A stretch of 56,974 nt of DNA from Saprospiraceae bacterium (lineage in GTDB: Bacteria; Bacteroidota; Bacteroidia; Chitinophagales; Saprospiraceae): NCBI GenBank assembly GCA_020436935.1, contig JAGQWX010000031.1, positions 1 through 56,974 on the forward strand, given 5' to 3'. Of the stretch, positions 8,701 through 17,706 are shown piece after piece (positions within the stretch are counted from its first letter, which is position 1; the number at the start of each line of letters is the position of its first letter). Position numbers and translations under genes: made by a program. Under the pieces are notes generated by a model that had not been told where the DNA came from, searched no databases, and was given only the letters and a program-made list of their open reading frames with translations.

Positions 8701-9817
8701 CATCATGGACCATAACCAAATGAGCCCATTTACCGGCTTCGAGTGCATTGCCATCTCCTGAATCCATGTCAGAAATACCTCCTGAATGGTTGGTAGTCCA
8801 CACAGGTTTACCGTGTGATGGCAAAGATATTTTCCACCTTTCCTGCCAGCCTCCGTTGGACATGAGGAAATATTCCCCAGTGCCCGGAAGGTCCTTCATT
8901 TTTACCCAGAAGGCAACAGAAACAGCGGGTGAATTCAGTGCTGACGAGTTCGCAGCAGTAATCTGCCCGTCACCATCTACAGCTATGGCTTTGTTTCCAA
9001 ATCCAAATCTGTCCGTGACATAATCGGCATTGAGGCTACTGGCATGATTTTGAAAATCAGAATCATCTTTTCCAGAACCGGAGAAAGAATAAGAAGCCAC
9101 CTTGCTGTTGTCAAATTCAGGAGCCTTGCTTTGTTCTGTGTATAAAGCGGTGATGTCTGCATCGCTGAGCGCAGTGCCGAAAACCATGACCTCATCCATC
9201 TTACCTGCGAAAAAGTTGTTGTTGCCAATGGGATCATATCCCAAACCAAATACAGCACTGGAGTTGTTGAGATCACCACTTACTGCTTTTTCAGCCACTT
9301 TGACCCCATTGATGTAAATCTTATCTGCCGTACCATCGTGCGAAAAGGCCAGATGAGTCCATGTACCCGGAACCAGCTCGTTGCCATTCCCTGCATCCAT
9401 GTCAGAAATTCCTCCACTGCCATTGGTGGTCCAGATGACTTTGCCGTGCGCAGGCAGAGACACTTTGTAGCGCTCCTGCCATCCGCCGAAGGACAAAAGA
9501 TAAACTTCGCCCTGTCCCGGAAGTGCGCTCACATTGACCCAAAAACTAACCGTAGCCGTTGGCGTATTGAGATGGGACTGCACAGCTGCATGGGCAGCAC
9601 CCTGTACACCATCAAAACTGATGGCACTCCTGGCAATGCCAAAAGCATCCGCGGTCAGCTTTGTACCATTGACCGTGAGATGGTTGTTGAAAGAGGTGTT
9701 GTCATTCACATTGCCGGAGAATTTATATTGCGCAACAGGGTCCTGAGCATTGATCAGTCCTGCGGCAAGCGCAATCATCAGCACCAGAAATGCCAATCGT
9801 TGTATAACTTGTTTCAT
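5729..9817 (-). CDS. Giant secreted protein: five LamG domains, two FN3, T9SS tail
   Basis: The 1362-residue protein has a Sec signal peptide ending near residue 24 (AAGLINAQ). Concanavalin-like LamG domains lie at about 25-235, 235-445, 450-660, 660-870 and 1070-1285. Each has the landmarks WQERWK-SLP and H(D/K)G--D-IY-(N/D)G. Two fibronectin type III domains fill about 880-1065. The last 70 residues (IYPNPTAEI, then a G-T-Y-F strand) are a type IX sorting domain, so the protein should be surface-attached or secreted. No catalytic domain is recognisable. The four N-terminal copies are spaced about 205-212 residues apart and are close to one another at DNA level. The likely role is glycan capture at the cell surface for the SusCD system, which is an inference from domain type and location. 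Confidence 0.88.
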   Translation of the reverse strand: MKQVIQRLAFLVLMIALAAGLINAQDPVAQYKFSGNVNDNTSFNNHLTVNGTKLTADAFGIARSAISFDGVQGAAHAAVQSHLNTPTATVSFWVNVSALPGQGEVYLLSFGGWQERYKVSLPAHGKVIWTTNGSGGISDMDAGNGNELVPGTWTHLAFSHDGTADKIYINGVKVAEKAVSGDLNNSSAVFGLGYDPIGNNNFFAGKMDEVMVFGTALSDADITALYTEQSKAPEFDNSKVASYSFSGSGKDDSDFQNHASSLNADYVTDRFGFGNKAIAVDGDGQITAANSSALNSPAVSVAFWVKMKDLPGTGEYFLMSNGGWQERWKISLPSHGKPVWTTNHSGGISDMDSGDGNALEAGKWAHLVMVHDGSKDLIYKDGVLVAEKAVAGTLNPTSHPLGIGYDPIDNTNFAKASFDEVMIYNYALSSDAIAALYTEQNTFPGAAPDLVASYDLNGNGLDGSFFANHAEAVGAVKSVANRHGLGSNAVEGAMVADQSAALMTDNTTISIWVKPNSFPGTGEVFILSNGGWQERWKVSLPSHGKPVFTTYASACCSDMDTNEPIALNAWTHLVFMHKDGMDYIYVNGQLANSKASPGSLHTTTHPLGIGFDPIDNGGFFDGATDDLKIFNRALSDTEIANLYTVENTAPIIAGDLVANYTFEGNSWDDTDYQNHASSAVLGKDRFGRGNNAAVINGKNPVTASNSPQLNSAKTTVSFWVNPRSLVAQGEAYLISFGGWQERFKISLPSNGKVVWTTNNTSGISDMDSGDGNVLGINTWTHVVAVHDGTNDKIYFNGVKVAEKAVSGDLNNTTKDLGIGYDAVDNANIFDGSLDEVQIYNVALDDAAILALYEAQSALPLDIDETAPTAPLDLMAMVEFNTVNLSWQPSEDNLIVAGYKIYIDGEVNRSVESTNALIDALLPLTTYEFGVSAFDGAGNESAITTITATTGADATPDTIAPSAPANLKASPSFASVLLSWDASTDNSKVAGYIVLLDGVYYDSLSATTLSVLVGGLNSDELYSFEVAAFDLAGNLSPYSEITVKTTEPLETAEPGLVAHYAFENNANDSTPYANHGNIGGNPKFETATHPQAGGGMNIVFDGDQDSILVPNGVQLLSDYTSVSFWIRVDGINTAVAEAYVLDFGHWDQRWKISLPQHLKIVFTTNSNNVQFPNFISDMDSGDGNEMVRNFWWFVTMVHDGTNDIIYVNGQRANIKPVIGKLNTTARPLGIGNNPIEGGQYFIGALDEVKIYNRALTAEEAEKLYNSGTVGIDDVQLISQYVSEIYPNPTAEIINVNHQLPDKQDVVVSIFDVAGKQVGRKLLTKTEVSLGRISMDVSTLHQGTYFMNFNYGGKNLGSLGFIKN

Positions 9818-9851
9818 ATTAAATAATATTATAATGTGACTAAATTTGATT

Positions 9852-12800
9852 TCAAAACTTTATAATCTTTTGGGTAAATAATCTTTTATCGTGGGCAAGT
9901 ACTTGCATCCAATAGACTCCTGCAGATTGTTGGCTGAGGTCAATTTCACCTGAAATCTGCAGCGCTTTTTTGGTCATAATTTTCTGACCGCTGCTGTCGT
10001 ATATGCGCACTTCGTCGATCTTGTCCAATAATGTTTCCGGAAGGTTAAGGATTCCATTGGTAGGGTTGGGATAGGCCATTCCCAAATCAGCGATATGCAG
10101 ACCACTGGTCGTACTGGTAAGCATGCCTGTTTCAAATATTTGCTGGATTTGGTCTGGAGAAAGGGCATAGTCAAAAATCATGTATTCATCGAGTATGCCT
10201 CTGAAATTGTAATCCTGCTGATCCGGGAGTGATTGTCCCAGATACAAGGCCAGGCCTGTTTTTGCCAGATTTCCGTTATGCGCAGCAAAACTCACCAGCC
10301 TTCCATCGAGATAAACGAGCATATTGGTTTTATCATAGGTCACAGCCATGTGGTAAAACCTGTTGATCTCCAGGGCTTCCTTGCTGTCAAGGTCTTTCAC
10401 ACCGGTTAAGGTTTTGATGGTCCAACGAAGTTTTTGCTCGGGAATGATCGAAACCTTCCATCTGTTTTGCCAGCTTCCATGAGAAATGATAAAACTTTCC
10501 CTATCAAACTTCCTGTCCAATCTGAACCACCCACTGACTGTAATGCCATTTTCAAAATTGAGCAAAGCACTGTTGGGTACACTCATATGATTGGTATTCC
10601 CGTTGAAAAAGTAGGCTTTGTTGGCTTCTCCGTCTGCATTTGTTGCTGAAGTAGCCCCTACAATAGTTCCATGAAGTCCATTGCCCGAAAAATCCTGGCC
10701 ATTTCCATCCAGCGGATAATAGGCGATCATTTTCCCTTTTGCACCCGTAAATTCATCGACCAGCAAAAACTCTGATTTGGTGGCGGACAAGCCAAGTGAA
10801 TCTGTGGCTTTCACCGTTACTTCAAAAATTCCTTTTGATGCAGGCAAAGTCCATGTTGCATCCTTTCCGTTTGCCTGTATTGTACCACTGCTTACTGTCC
10901 ATTCATAGGTCAAAACTCCATCCAGATCCTCACTTGCCTCGCAGATCAAACTGATGGTTTGTCCCGGCTGGCCAAAGGCTGCGCTTTTTTCGATGTTATA
11001 AATGACCGGAGGAAGGTTGATCTGCGCCACCACATTCACATGGAGGCTGGCAGTATCTGAAAGCCCTGCATTGTCTTTCACAATCAGAAGGATTTCTTTT
11101 CCTCCCAAACTGGAGTATCCATAGGTCAGCTGGTCTTTGAAGCCTTCTATTTTTTGACCATTGGACTCCCAGGTCCATGTGAGGCCCGTTGTATCTGTCT
11201 GGTCGTCTAAAGTGGCATAGATGGAATAGCTTTTATTGATCTCCCAGGTCAGCGTCTCAGAGCCGAGTGCTTTGATTCTTGGTGAGCGGGCATAAGCCAT
11301 CTGGTGTTGGTCAAAGTCTACCACCACACCGTCAACGAGCATTTTATTTTGATCGAAACTCACCTTGCCACCCGCAGGACAAACAATTGCCATCACAGCA
11401 GTTTTTGCAGGAATGGTGATATTCGTTGGGCCTGAAGCTTCCCTGATGATAAATGTTTCTGAAAGCGGGTCATAAATGTCGTAGTTGCCACTTCCTGTTT
11501 GAAGGCTGATGACCACTTCTTCATTAAATGGATTATACATCAGATAGCTTGGGTATGCTTTCTGATGGAAAAAGTCGGTTTTGAGCAGATCGATTTTGAG
11601 TACTTTTTCTTTATTGGTGGTTTCAACCATTGCCCCCAGGTATCCGATGGACGAGGTCCCATAAAGAGCGAGATTTGTATTTGCCCATCCCCCTCTCACA
11701 GCATCACCCGTGGCATATGGTGAAAGTCCTTGAAAATTTTCCCGCATGGCTTCATAGCCTATGACCCTGTCCGGGTCGTGGGCGGATGACCAGTCTGAGG
11801 CATCCTGTAAAGCTGAAGGCAGGTATCCCGGATAAAAAAGTCTGTTGGCATTCGCCAGGTTCAGCACCCATTTGGCAATGGCTTTGGCAAATCGTTTGTC
11901 ATAGCGCACCATGGGCACAAGAGCAGCTGCCTGCTGGACTCCGTTGAGTTGGAAGGCATAGTCGGTGCTGCTTTCTGATTCTCCGACCAGGCCCGACACA
12001 TCAATGCCGCTCCATTTGTCGACGATGGTACCCCACCCTCGCAGATTGCCTTTGTCAAATGACCAGTTGACCATTTTTTCGACGTCGTAATGAGTCCCGA
12101 TTTCGGCGTTCATTCTCGCTGCTGCATAAGTGCCATAAGGCAATTGCAATTCATAGGAAGGATTGCCATTGAGCCCGTTTAAAAACTCCATGGACCATTC
12201 TGCGCCTTTGAGATATTCAGGATTTCCACTTTTGGTATAGGCCATATACAAAAGCCATGAAAATGCCCCGGCAGCTTCGGGCTCAGGAACACCGGCAGCA
12301 AGAGGTTGCATGGTTTCAAAGTTCCAGGCTCTGTAATTCATATTGGGCTTTGTCCACGGAACATCTGACCCTCCCATTGCCCGCACTGCTTCCAGCATCC
12401 TGTCTGCAATACTTTTGAATTGAAAATCTGCTTCTCCTCCCATTGTTGGATACAAATCGTACAACTGATAGAAGAATACATTGGGCATCATATCGTACCA
12501 CCAATCATTGCCACTTTTGGATGAAGTGCCGTTGAGGTATAGGTTTTGTCCATTTTTTTTATTGAAATAATCCTGCGCCATCAGGACGTAGTTTTTCCCA
12601 TTTTGAGCGCTTTTGTCAAGGTCTACAAGACTGGCGCCTACCAAACTGGGTAGGACGTTGATGGCTTCAAATCCATTGGGGTTTTTGGTGCCCACGTAGG
12701 TGTGTAATCCAAATGTGGGCCTTTCAGGGTAGTTGTTGCCCTGGCTTCTGAAGCCAATGAGGGGCAGGTAAAGCCCTGTTTTGGATTCATCGAATACAAA

Positions 12801-12965
12801 TCTGTCATAATTGATGGCTACCTGTTTCCAGTCTCTCATCACATAAGGTGTCGGCTGATCGGGCATCAAGTCTATCCTTGGGATGCTGACCTGATTTTGC
12901 TGAGCAGTGAGGCTGACCGATAAGAAAGCCGTAAGAAGTAGTATATATGTTGTAAGTTTTAGCAT
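9852..12965 (-). CDS. T9SS-secreted protein with unassigned helical N-domain, Ig-like and LamG domains
   Basis: The protein has 1037 residues. A signal peptide (residues 1-21, ending SLTAQQ) precedes a region of about 490 residues rich in amphipathic helices and aromatic/acidic motifs (DWWYDMMPN, PWTKPNMNYRAWNFETMQP, GVPEPEAAGAFSWLLYMAY). This region looks like an alpha/alpha-toroid of the kind found in many glycoside hydrolases and lyases, but I cannot match it to a numbered family. It is followed by two Ig/PKD-like domains (about 560-745), one LamG domain (about 745-955) and a T9SS sorting tail (AYPNPTNG, residues 970-1037). It sits directly after susD with 24 bases between. It is the only visible candidate in the locus for a surface depolymerase acting before SusCD import; catalytic function is inferred, not shown. 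Confidence 0.8.
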   Translation of the reverse strand: MLKLTTYILLLTAFLSVSLTAQQNQVSIPRIDLMPDQPTPYVMRDWKQVAINYDRFVFDESKTGLYLPLIGFRSQGNNYPERPTFGLHTYVGTKNPNGFEAINVLPSLVGASLVDLDKSAQNGKNYVLMAQDYFNKKNGQNLYLNGTSSKSGNDWWYDMMPNVFFYQLYDLYPTMGGEADFQFKSIADRMLEAVRAMGGSDVPWTKPNMNYRAWNFETMQPLAAGVPEPEAAGAFSWLLYMAYTKSGNPEYLKGAEWSMEFLNGLNGNPSYELQLPYGTYAAARMNAEIGTHYDVEKMVNWSFDKGNLRGWGTIVDKWSGIDVSGLVGESESSTDYAFQLNGVQQAAALVPMVRYDKRFAKAIAKWVLNLANANRLFYPGYLPSALQDASDWSSAHDPDRVIGYEAMRENFQGLSPYATGDAVRGGWANTNLALYGTSSIGYLGAMVETTNKEKVLKIDLLKTDFFHQKAYPSYLMYNPFNEEVVISLQTGSGNYDIYDPLSETFIIREASGPTNITIPAKTAVMAIVCPAGGKVSFDQNKMLVDGVVVDFDQHQMAYARSPRIKALGSETLTWEINKSYSIYATLDDQTDTTGLTWTWESNGQKIEGFKDQLTYGYSSLGGKEILLIVKDNAGLSDTASLHVNVVAQINLPPVIYNIEKSAAFGQPGQTISLICEASEDLDGVLTYEWTVSSGTIQANGKDATWTLPASKGIFEVTVKATDSLGLSATKSEFLLVDEFTGAKGKMIAYYPLDGNGQDFSGNGLHGTIVGATSATNADGEANKAYFFNGNTNHMSVPNSALLNFENGITVSGWFRLDRKFDRESFIISHGSWQNRWKVSIIPEQKLRWTIKTLTGVKDLDSKEALEINRFYHMAVTYDKTNMLVYLDGRLVSFAAHNGNLAKTGLALYLGQSLPDQQDYNFRGILDEYMIFDYALSPDQIQQIFETGMLTSTTSGLHIADLGMAYPNPTNGILNLPETLLDKIDEVRIYDSSGQKIMTKKALQISGEIDLSQQSAGVYWMQVLAHDKRLFTQKIIKF

Positions 12966-12989
12966 ACCTGTGTTTCGTGTTCAATCAAT

Positions 12990-14447
12990 TTAGTATCCTG
13001 GGTTTTGGTTGAGTGCAGTATTGAGGTCCATCTCCACCTGCGGAATTGGAAATTTCTCGTGTTTGCCCTTGACAAAGCCATCGAGCACCTGATCAGCTAT
13101 GCCCCAGCGTACCAGGTCAAAAAAGCGGTGCAATTCAAATCCGAGTTCGACGGCACGCTCATGTCTGACGGCCTGTCTCATCTGATCCTGGCTGACGGGA
13201 GCGATGTATGGCAAAGTGGTCGCTGGGTTGGTCGACTTGTTCCTTGCACGGGCCCTGACCAACTCCAATGTTGCTGCTGCTTCATTGATTTGGCCGAGCT
13301 CGACCAATGCCTCTGCTTCCCAGAGCAGGACTTCTGCAAATCTGATGGCGGGGTAATTGATGTCTCCGTCTGCGATTTGGGTCACCGTGGAGTCTGCTTG
13401 CAAAAATTTGACCGGTCCATGACCTGTGCTGGAGAATGAACTCTTATAAACCAATCCGAAATACGGCTCATCCCTGGACGCTACGGTCAGCGCCCTTCTT
13501 GGGTCACCGGCTTCAAACATGTTGACGTAGGATTTATTGGCTTCTGCAAATCCATAACCTTCCGCCTTTCTGGAAAACCACCATTGATTCAAAAAATTTC
13601 CTACCTCCAATTCAAGGTTGGTATGTTGAATTTCCCAAACAGATTCAGTATTGTTTTGGTGATCCACGCTGTAGAGGTCACCATAGTTTTCTACCATTTG
13701 ATATACGCCTAAGGTCTTGATCTGGGCTACAGTAGATACCACTTCTGCCCAGTTCTTCTGATACAAATGTGCTTTTGCCTTCAATGCCAGCGCACTTCCC
13801 TTTGTGGGCCTGCCAATATTTGCAGCATCATGGTTTAAAGGAAGTAAAGCTGAAGCCGTCTCGCAATCCCCGATGATCTGCTGCAATACTTCTTCCTGGC
13901 TGCTTCTCGGGATCTGCAATTCGTCGGGTGGCAAAATCTCCAGATACAATGGGACTTCCCCAAATACCTGCATGAGCTGGAAATAATAAAAAGAACGCAG
14001 GAATAGAGCTTCACCGATGATCCTGTTTTTAAGGTCTTCGTCCATCTGTATTTCGCCAATATTGTCCAGGACCAGGTTGCACTGATTGATGCCTTTATAT
14101 TCCAGCTTCCAGAAGTCGTTGAATTCTTCTGTCCTCGGTGTATATGAAAAGGCTTCCAATTCCACCAATCCCGGTCGTGATCCATCACCTCCCGGAATGG
14201 CTTCGTCTCCGGTAATGGTAGCAAATGCCCAATAAAAGTTTTTGTTGCGGTTGTTGAAAAGCAGTGATGTGTATGCTGCATTTACAGCTTGCAATGCGTC
14301 ATCACCTGTTTGAAAATAAGAGCCCGCATCAAGAATGGCTATGGGTTCTCTGTCCAGAATGTCTGAACAAGACGATGCAAATATGACCAGCAGCAGTGCA
14401 ATGCATTTGAACCGCATGTTTATTGTATCGATTTGAATTTTTTTCAT
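12990..14447 (-). CDS. SusD/RagB family nutrient-binding lipoprotein
   Basis: SusD proteins are outer-membrane surface lipoproteins that capture glycans and act as the lid of the SusC channel. The frame is open up to 14621, but that extension overlaps susC, so the ATG at 14447, 10 bases after the susC stop, is preferred. An ATG at 14417 (MRFKC) would give a tighter signal peptide. The lipobox is followed by C-S-D-I-L-D-R-E-P, a typical SusD start. The body shows the usual helical TPR-like scaffold, with motifs such as A-L-F-L-R-S-F-Y-Y-F-Q-L and a C-terminal V-R-H-E-R-A-V-E-L-G-F-E followed by R-F-F-D-L-V-R-W-G, which is diagnostic of the family. The gene lies directly downstream of susC in the same operon. 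Confidence 0.95.
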   Translation of the reverse strand: MKKIQIDTINMRFKCIALLLVIFASSCSDILDREPIAILDAGSYFQTGDDALQAVNAAYTSLLFNNRNKNFYWAFATITGDEAIPGGDGSRPGLVELEAFSYTPRTEEFNDFWKLEYKGINQCNLVLDNIGEIQMDEDLKNRIIGEALFLRSFYYFQLMQVFGEVPLYLEILPPDELQIPRSSQEEVLQQIIGDCETASALLPLNHDAANIGRPTKGSALALKAKAHLYQKNWAEVVSTVAQIKTLGVYQMVENYGDLYSVDHQNNTESVWEIQHTNLELEVGNFLNQWWFSRKAEGYGFAEANKSYVNMFEAGDPRRALTVASRDEPYFGLVYKSSFSSTGHGPVKFLQADSTVTQIADGDINYPAIRFAEVLLWEAEALVELGQINEAAATLELVRARARNKSTNPATTLPYIAPVSQDQMRQAVRHERAVELGFELHRFFDLVRWGIADQVLDGFVKGKHEKFPIPQVEMDLNTALNQNPGY

Positions 14448-14457
14448 GGCCTTCCGA

Positions 14458-17400
14458 TTAAAATTTGAGTTGAATACCACCAATGAAAGTGCGCGGCGCG
14501 GGCACTGTACCCCAATCAATGCCCACTGCCAGATCCGAGGAAATGCCAAGGCCTCGGGTGTCATTGGAATTGGCCTGAATTTCAGGGTCAAGACCAGAAT
14601 ATTTTGTGAAGGTATAGGCATTCTGGACTGCTACATACACCCTGAAATTTTCAAAGGTTTTGCCTTTAAAAACATCTTTGAGGTTATAACCAAGGTTGAT
14701 GTTTCTAACTTTAAGATAAGATCCATCTTCAAGAAATCTCGTTGAAATTCTACGGTTTCCGTTCCTGTCATCCAGACTTACTATTGGAATATTGGTATCT
14801 CTATTGTCGGGTGTCCACCTGTCCAGGATGGCTTTATAAGAATTGAATCCTCTGGCCTGGGCTTCATATGCAAAGTTGCCAAACAGAAAATACACATCAT
14901 TGCCATAAACGCCCTGGAGCAAAGTTGAAAAATCAAAGTTTTTCCAATTGAGTCCAATGGTAAGTCCATAAGTTAAGTCTGGAAAAGGATTGCCTACATG
15001 AGCCCTGTCCTTGTCGTCAATGACATTATCGCCGTTGATGTCTTTAAATTTGATGTCTCCGGGTCTGGTAAATCTGGTTTGGAAAGGACTTGATGCTACT
15101 TCTTCTTCTGTTTGGAAAATGCCTTCGGATTCCCACAGGTAAAACGATCCAACAGGATGGCCTACTTCTGTCCTGGTAATGGCACCGTCAGATAATCCGT
15201 AACCTCCCAGTATGGGTTCGCTGTCAGCTAGAGAAACGACCTCGTTTTGCACCCTGGTTAGGTTCATACCAATGTTGTAGTTGAGTCCGCCAATGGCGTT
15301 TCTATAGGACAGTCCAAGTTCAAGACCTCTGTTGCGGACGCTTGCTGCGTTCACAAAAGGAGGGTTGGTCGAACCACCGGCCTGCGGTATAGGTACCCTC
15401 ACGAGGATATCTTCGGTCAATTTCTGAAATCCGTCAAGTATGATAGAAAGTTTATCCTTGAATAAACTCATGTCGAGTCCCAGGTTGAACTGAGTGCTGA
15501 CTTCCCACTTGATGTTGTCGTTGCCTGTTTCGACAATAGAAGAACCTGTGACGATATTGCCGCCAAAGGTGTAAACCCTGTCCCCGGTGCTCACGAGCGA
15601 ACTGTATGGGTAAATGCCTATCTCCTGATTTCCAAGCTGGCCCCAGCTGCCTCTGAGCTTGAGACTCGATATTCCGGCGATGTCTTCCATAAATGCTTCG
15701 TTGGAAATGTTCCATCCGAATGAAACTGAGGGAAACGTCCCCCATCTGTTGTTTTTGCCGAATCTCGAAGACCCATCTTTTCTGATTGTGGCATTGAGCA
15801 TGTACCTGTCTTCAAAGGAATAAGACAGCTGACCAAAATAGGAAAGCAAACTCCATTCGGTAGCTATGCCTGATGCACTGACGTTGTCGATGTCCGCGGG
15901 AATGCTGGCACTGATGTATCTAAAAAGGCGGTCTGAACGACGGAAATTATTGGCCGATGCCGAAAGGTAGTCTGCCTTATTTTGTATAGCTTCCATGCCT
16001 GCAAGACCGGATAATTTATGTCTTCCCAGTTTTTTTGAATAGTTGACGGTATTGTTCCAAACCAGTGTGGTGTTGAACTCTCTGGCTTCATTCAATGAAG
16101 TTGGATTATAAATCGCTGCAGAAAGTCGCTCCTTAAATAGTTTTTCATTTCTAAATAAAAAGTCCCCACCAAGATTGGTTCTAATCGTCAGATTTGCAAT
16201 GGGTTCGACTTCGGCAAATACATTTCCAAAAAGTCTGTATCTGGAAATGTTCCAGTCTGTATTGTTGTTGAACACGATCGGGTTGGGGTTGCCGTCTCCG
16301 TACAAAACAGGGTCTCCCAATTCTGCTGTCACTTTCACTTCTGATCCGTCGGGGTGTGTCAGCGGGACTACCGGTGCGGCTATCAATGTATATCTTACGC
16401 CACTTGGCTCATTGCCCGGTCCGAATCCGTCTCCGGAGCTATTGATGACTTTTCTGTTTGTATTTGAAAACGAAAGGCTGTTTCCAATGCGGAACCATTT
16501 TTTACCTGCCTCTCCATTGAATCTCACCTGATATTTCTCAAATCCCTGGCCCTGGTAAATGCCGTCTTGATTTTGATATTCACCTGAGACATAAAACCTG
16601 CCTCTTTCTGTACCACTGCTCGCGGATAAAGAATAACGCTGCATCATGGCAGGGTTGAACACCAGGTCCAGCCAGTCGGTATTCGGCAGATTTTGCAGAA
16701 TGGCCGGGTCATAAGTGGCGATTTGGTTGGCAGGATTCCTTAGAACGTTGGCATTGTTGATGGCCTCGTTTCTTATAGTTAGGTATTCTTCACTGTTGAG
16801 CAACTCCGGCAAGTTGGCGGGTTGCTGCAATCCTGTGTAAGCTTCAAAATTGAATACAGGAGGTCCGACAGTACCTTTGTTGGTGGTGATCAAAACGACA
16901 CCATTGGCTGCTCTCGAACCATAAACGGCTGCTGCTGCTCCGTCCTTGAGAATGTCTATAGATTGGATATCAGATGGCGAAAACATATTGATATTGCCGG
17001 TGGTAGGCACACCATCAATGACATACAACGGATCGTTGTTGCCCAGTGAACCTGTACCCCTGATCCTCACCTTGATGTCATCCCCCGGTGCTCCTGATAC
17101 TTGCGTAACAGATACACCCGGCGCCAGTCCCTGTATGGCCTGGTCGATGCCGACTACGACAAGATTGGTGATGTCTTTTGTTTTGATGGAGGTAATGGAG
17201 GAAGTGACTTCACTCTTGATCTCCTTTTTATATCCTGTGATAACGACCTCATCTATCAACTCCGACTCTTCCTCGAGTGTGACGACGACGTTGGTCTGCC
17301 CCAATAAGGGCAATTCTTTGGAGGAATATCCTATGTAACTGAATTCCAGAATGGCCGTGGCGACATCAGGCACGTTGATTTCAAACTTTCCATCAACATC

Positions 17401-17601
17401 GGAGATCGTTCCAATATTGGTACCTTTTATCACGACACTTGCACCGATGAGCGCTTCTTCTTTGACGCTCAGGATCTGGCCGGTGACTTTTTGAGCAACT
17501 CCTACCTTATTTAAAACAAGGAGTATCAGTCCTATTAAAAATATTTTTAATAAAGTGGATATGCCCTTTACTCTTAACCTTTTTGTAGATTCAATGGTCA
17601 T
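14458..17601 (-). CDS. SusC/RagA TonB-linked outer-membrane transporter
   Basis: This protein of about 1047 residues imports glycan fragments through the outer membrane. The ORF can be extended to 17646, but a -7 promoter box at 17628-17635 lies inside that extension, so the ATG at 17601 (MTIESTK) is chosen. A hydrophobic signal segment ends at GVAQ. It is followed by a CarboxypepD_reg-like domain with the motif IGASVVIKGT..GT-SDVDG, a linker with L-I-D-E-V-V-I-T-G-Y-K (TonB-box-like), a plug with I-R-G-T-G-S-L-G-N-N-D-P-L-Y-V-I-D-G-V-P, which is diagnostic of SusC, and a C-terminal beta-barrel ending in aromatic-rich strands. It pairs with the adjacent susD gene. Confidence 0.95.
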   Translation of the reverse strand: MTIESTKRLRVKGISTLLKIFLIGLILLVLNKVGVAQKVTGQILSVKEEALIGASVVIKGTNIGTISDVDGKFEINVPDVATAILEFSYIGYSSKELPLLGQTNVVVTLEEESELIDEVVITGYKKEIKSEVTSSITSIKTKDITNLVVVGIDQAIQGLAPGVSVTQVSGAPGDDIKVRIRGTGSLGNNDPLYVIDGVPTTGNINMFSPSDIQSIDILKDGAAAAVYGSRAANGVVLITTNKGTVGPPVFNFEAYTGLQQPANLPELLNSEEYLTIRNEAINNANVLRNPANQIATYDPAILQNLPNTDWLDLVFNPAMMQRYSLSASSGTERGRFYVSGEYQNQDGIYQGQGFEKYQVRFNGEAGKKWFRIGNSLSFSNTNRKVINSSGDGFGPGNEPSGVRYTLIAAPVVPLTHPDGSEVKVTAELGDPVLYGDGNPNPIVFNNNTDWNISRYRLFGNVFAEVEPIANLTIRTNLGGDFLFRNEKLFKERLSAAIYNPTSLNEAREFNTTLVWNNTVNYSKKLGRHKLSGLAGMEAIQNKADYLSASANNFRRSDRLFRYISASIPADIDNVSASGIATEWSLLSYFGQLSYSFEDRYMLNATIRKDGSSRFGKNNRWGTFPSVSFGWNISNEAFMEDIAGISSLKLRGSWGQLGNQEIGIYPYSSLVSTGDRVYTFGGNIVTGSSIVETGNDNIKWEVSTQFNLGLDMSLFKDKLSIILDGFQKLTEDILVRVPIPQAGGSTNPPFVNAASVRNRGLELGLSYRNAIGGLNYNIGMNLTRVQNEVVSLADSEPILGGYGLSDGAITRTEVGHPVGSFYLWESEGIFQTEEEVASSPFQTRFTRPGDIKFKDINGDNVIDDKDRAHVGNPFPDLTYGLTIGLNWKNFDFSTLLQGVYGNDVYFLFGNFAYEAQARGFNSYKAILDRWTPDNRDTNIPIVSLDDRNGNRRISTRFLEDGSYLKVRNINLGYNLKDVFKGKTFENFRVYVAVQNAYTFTKYSGLDPEIQANSNDTRGLGISSDLAVGIDWGTVPAPRTFIGGIQLKF

Positions 17602-17627
17602 TTTATTTGGACTTAAACGATTTGAAA

Positions 17628-17635
17628 CAAAGCTA
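17628..17635 (-). promoter_or_regulatory. Probable -7 box of the susC promoter
   Basis: The plus-strand bases read CAAAGCTA, which is TAGCTTTG on the minus strand and fits the Bacteroidota -7 consensus TAnnTTTG. It lies 27 bases upstream of the preferred susC start at 17601. No TTTG element is found at the expected distance upstream. This is compatible with a promoter that needs an activator, such as the divergent AraC protein. Confidence 0.5.
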
Positions 17636-17698
17636 TGGACAAACATGGCTATAAAATGATACTTTCCTGCAAATAGATAATACTATTATGAAAATTTT

Positions 17699-17706
17699 TA
17701 GATTTG
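17699..17706 (+). promoter_or_regulatory. Probable -7 box of the araC-type regulator promoter
   Basis: TAGATTTG fits the TAnnTTTG consensus and lies 36 bases before the regulator ATG at 17743. No clear -33 TTTG is present. Together with the susC box, this makes the 17602-17742 region a divergent control region of about 140 bases. Confidence 0.4.

Noticed and set aside
14448-14621. N-terminal extension of the susD reading frame
   Set aside because: It overlaps the end of susC in another frame, and the extra residues do not resemble a signal peptide; the ATG at 14447 follows the susC stop by 10 bases.
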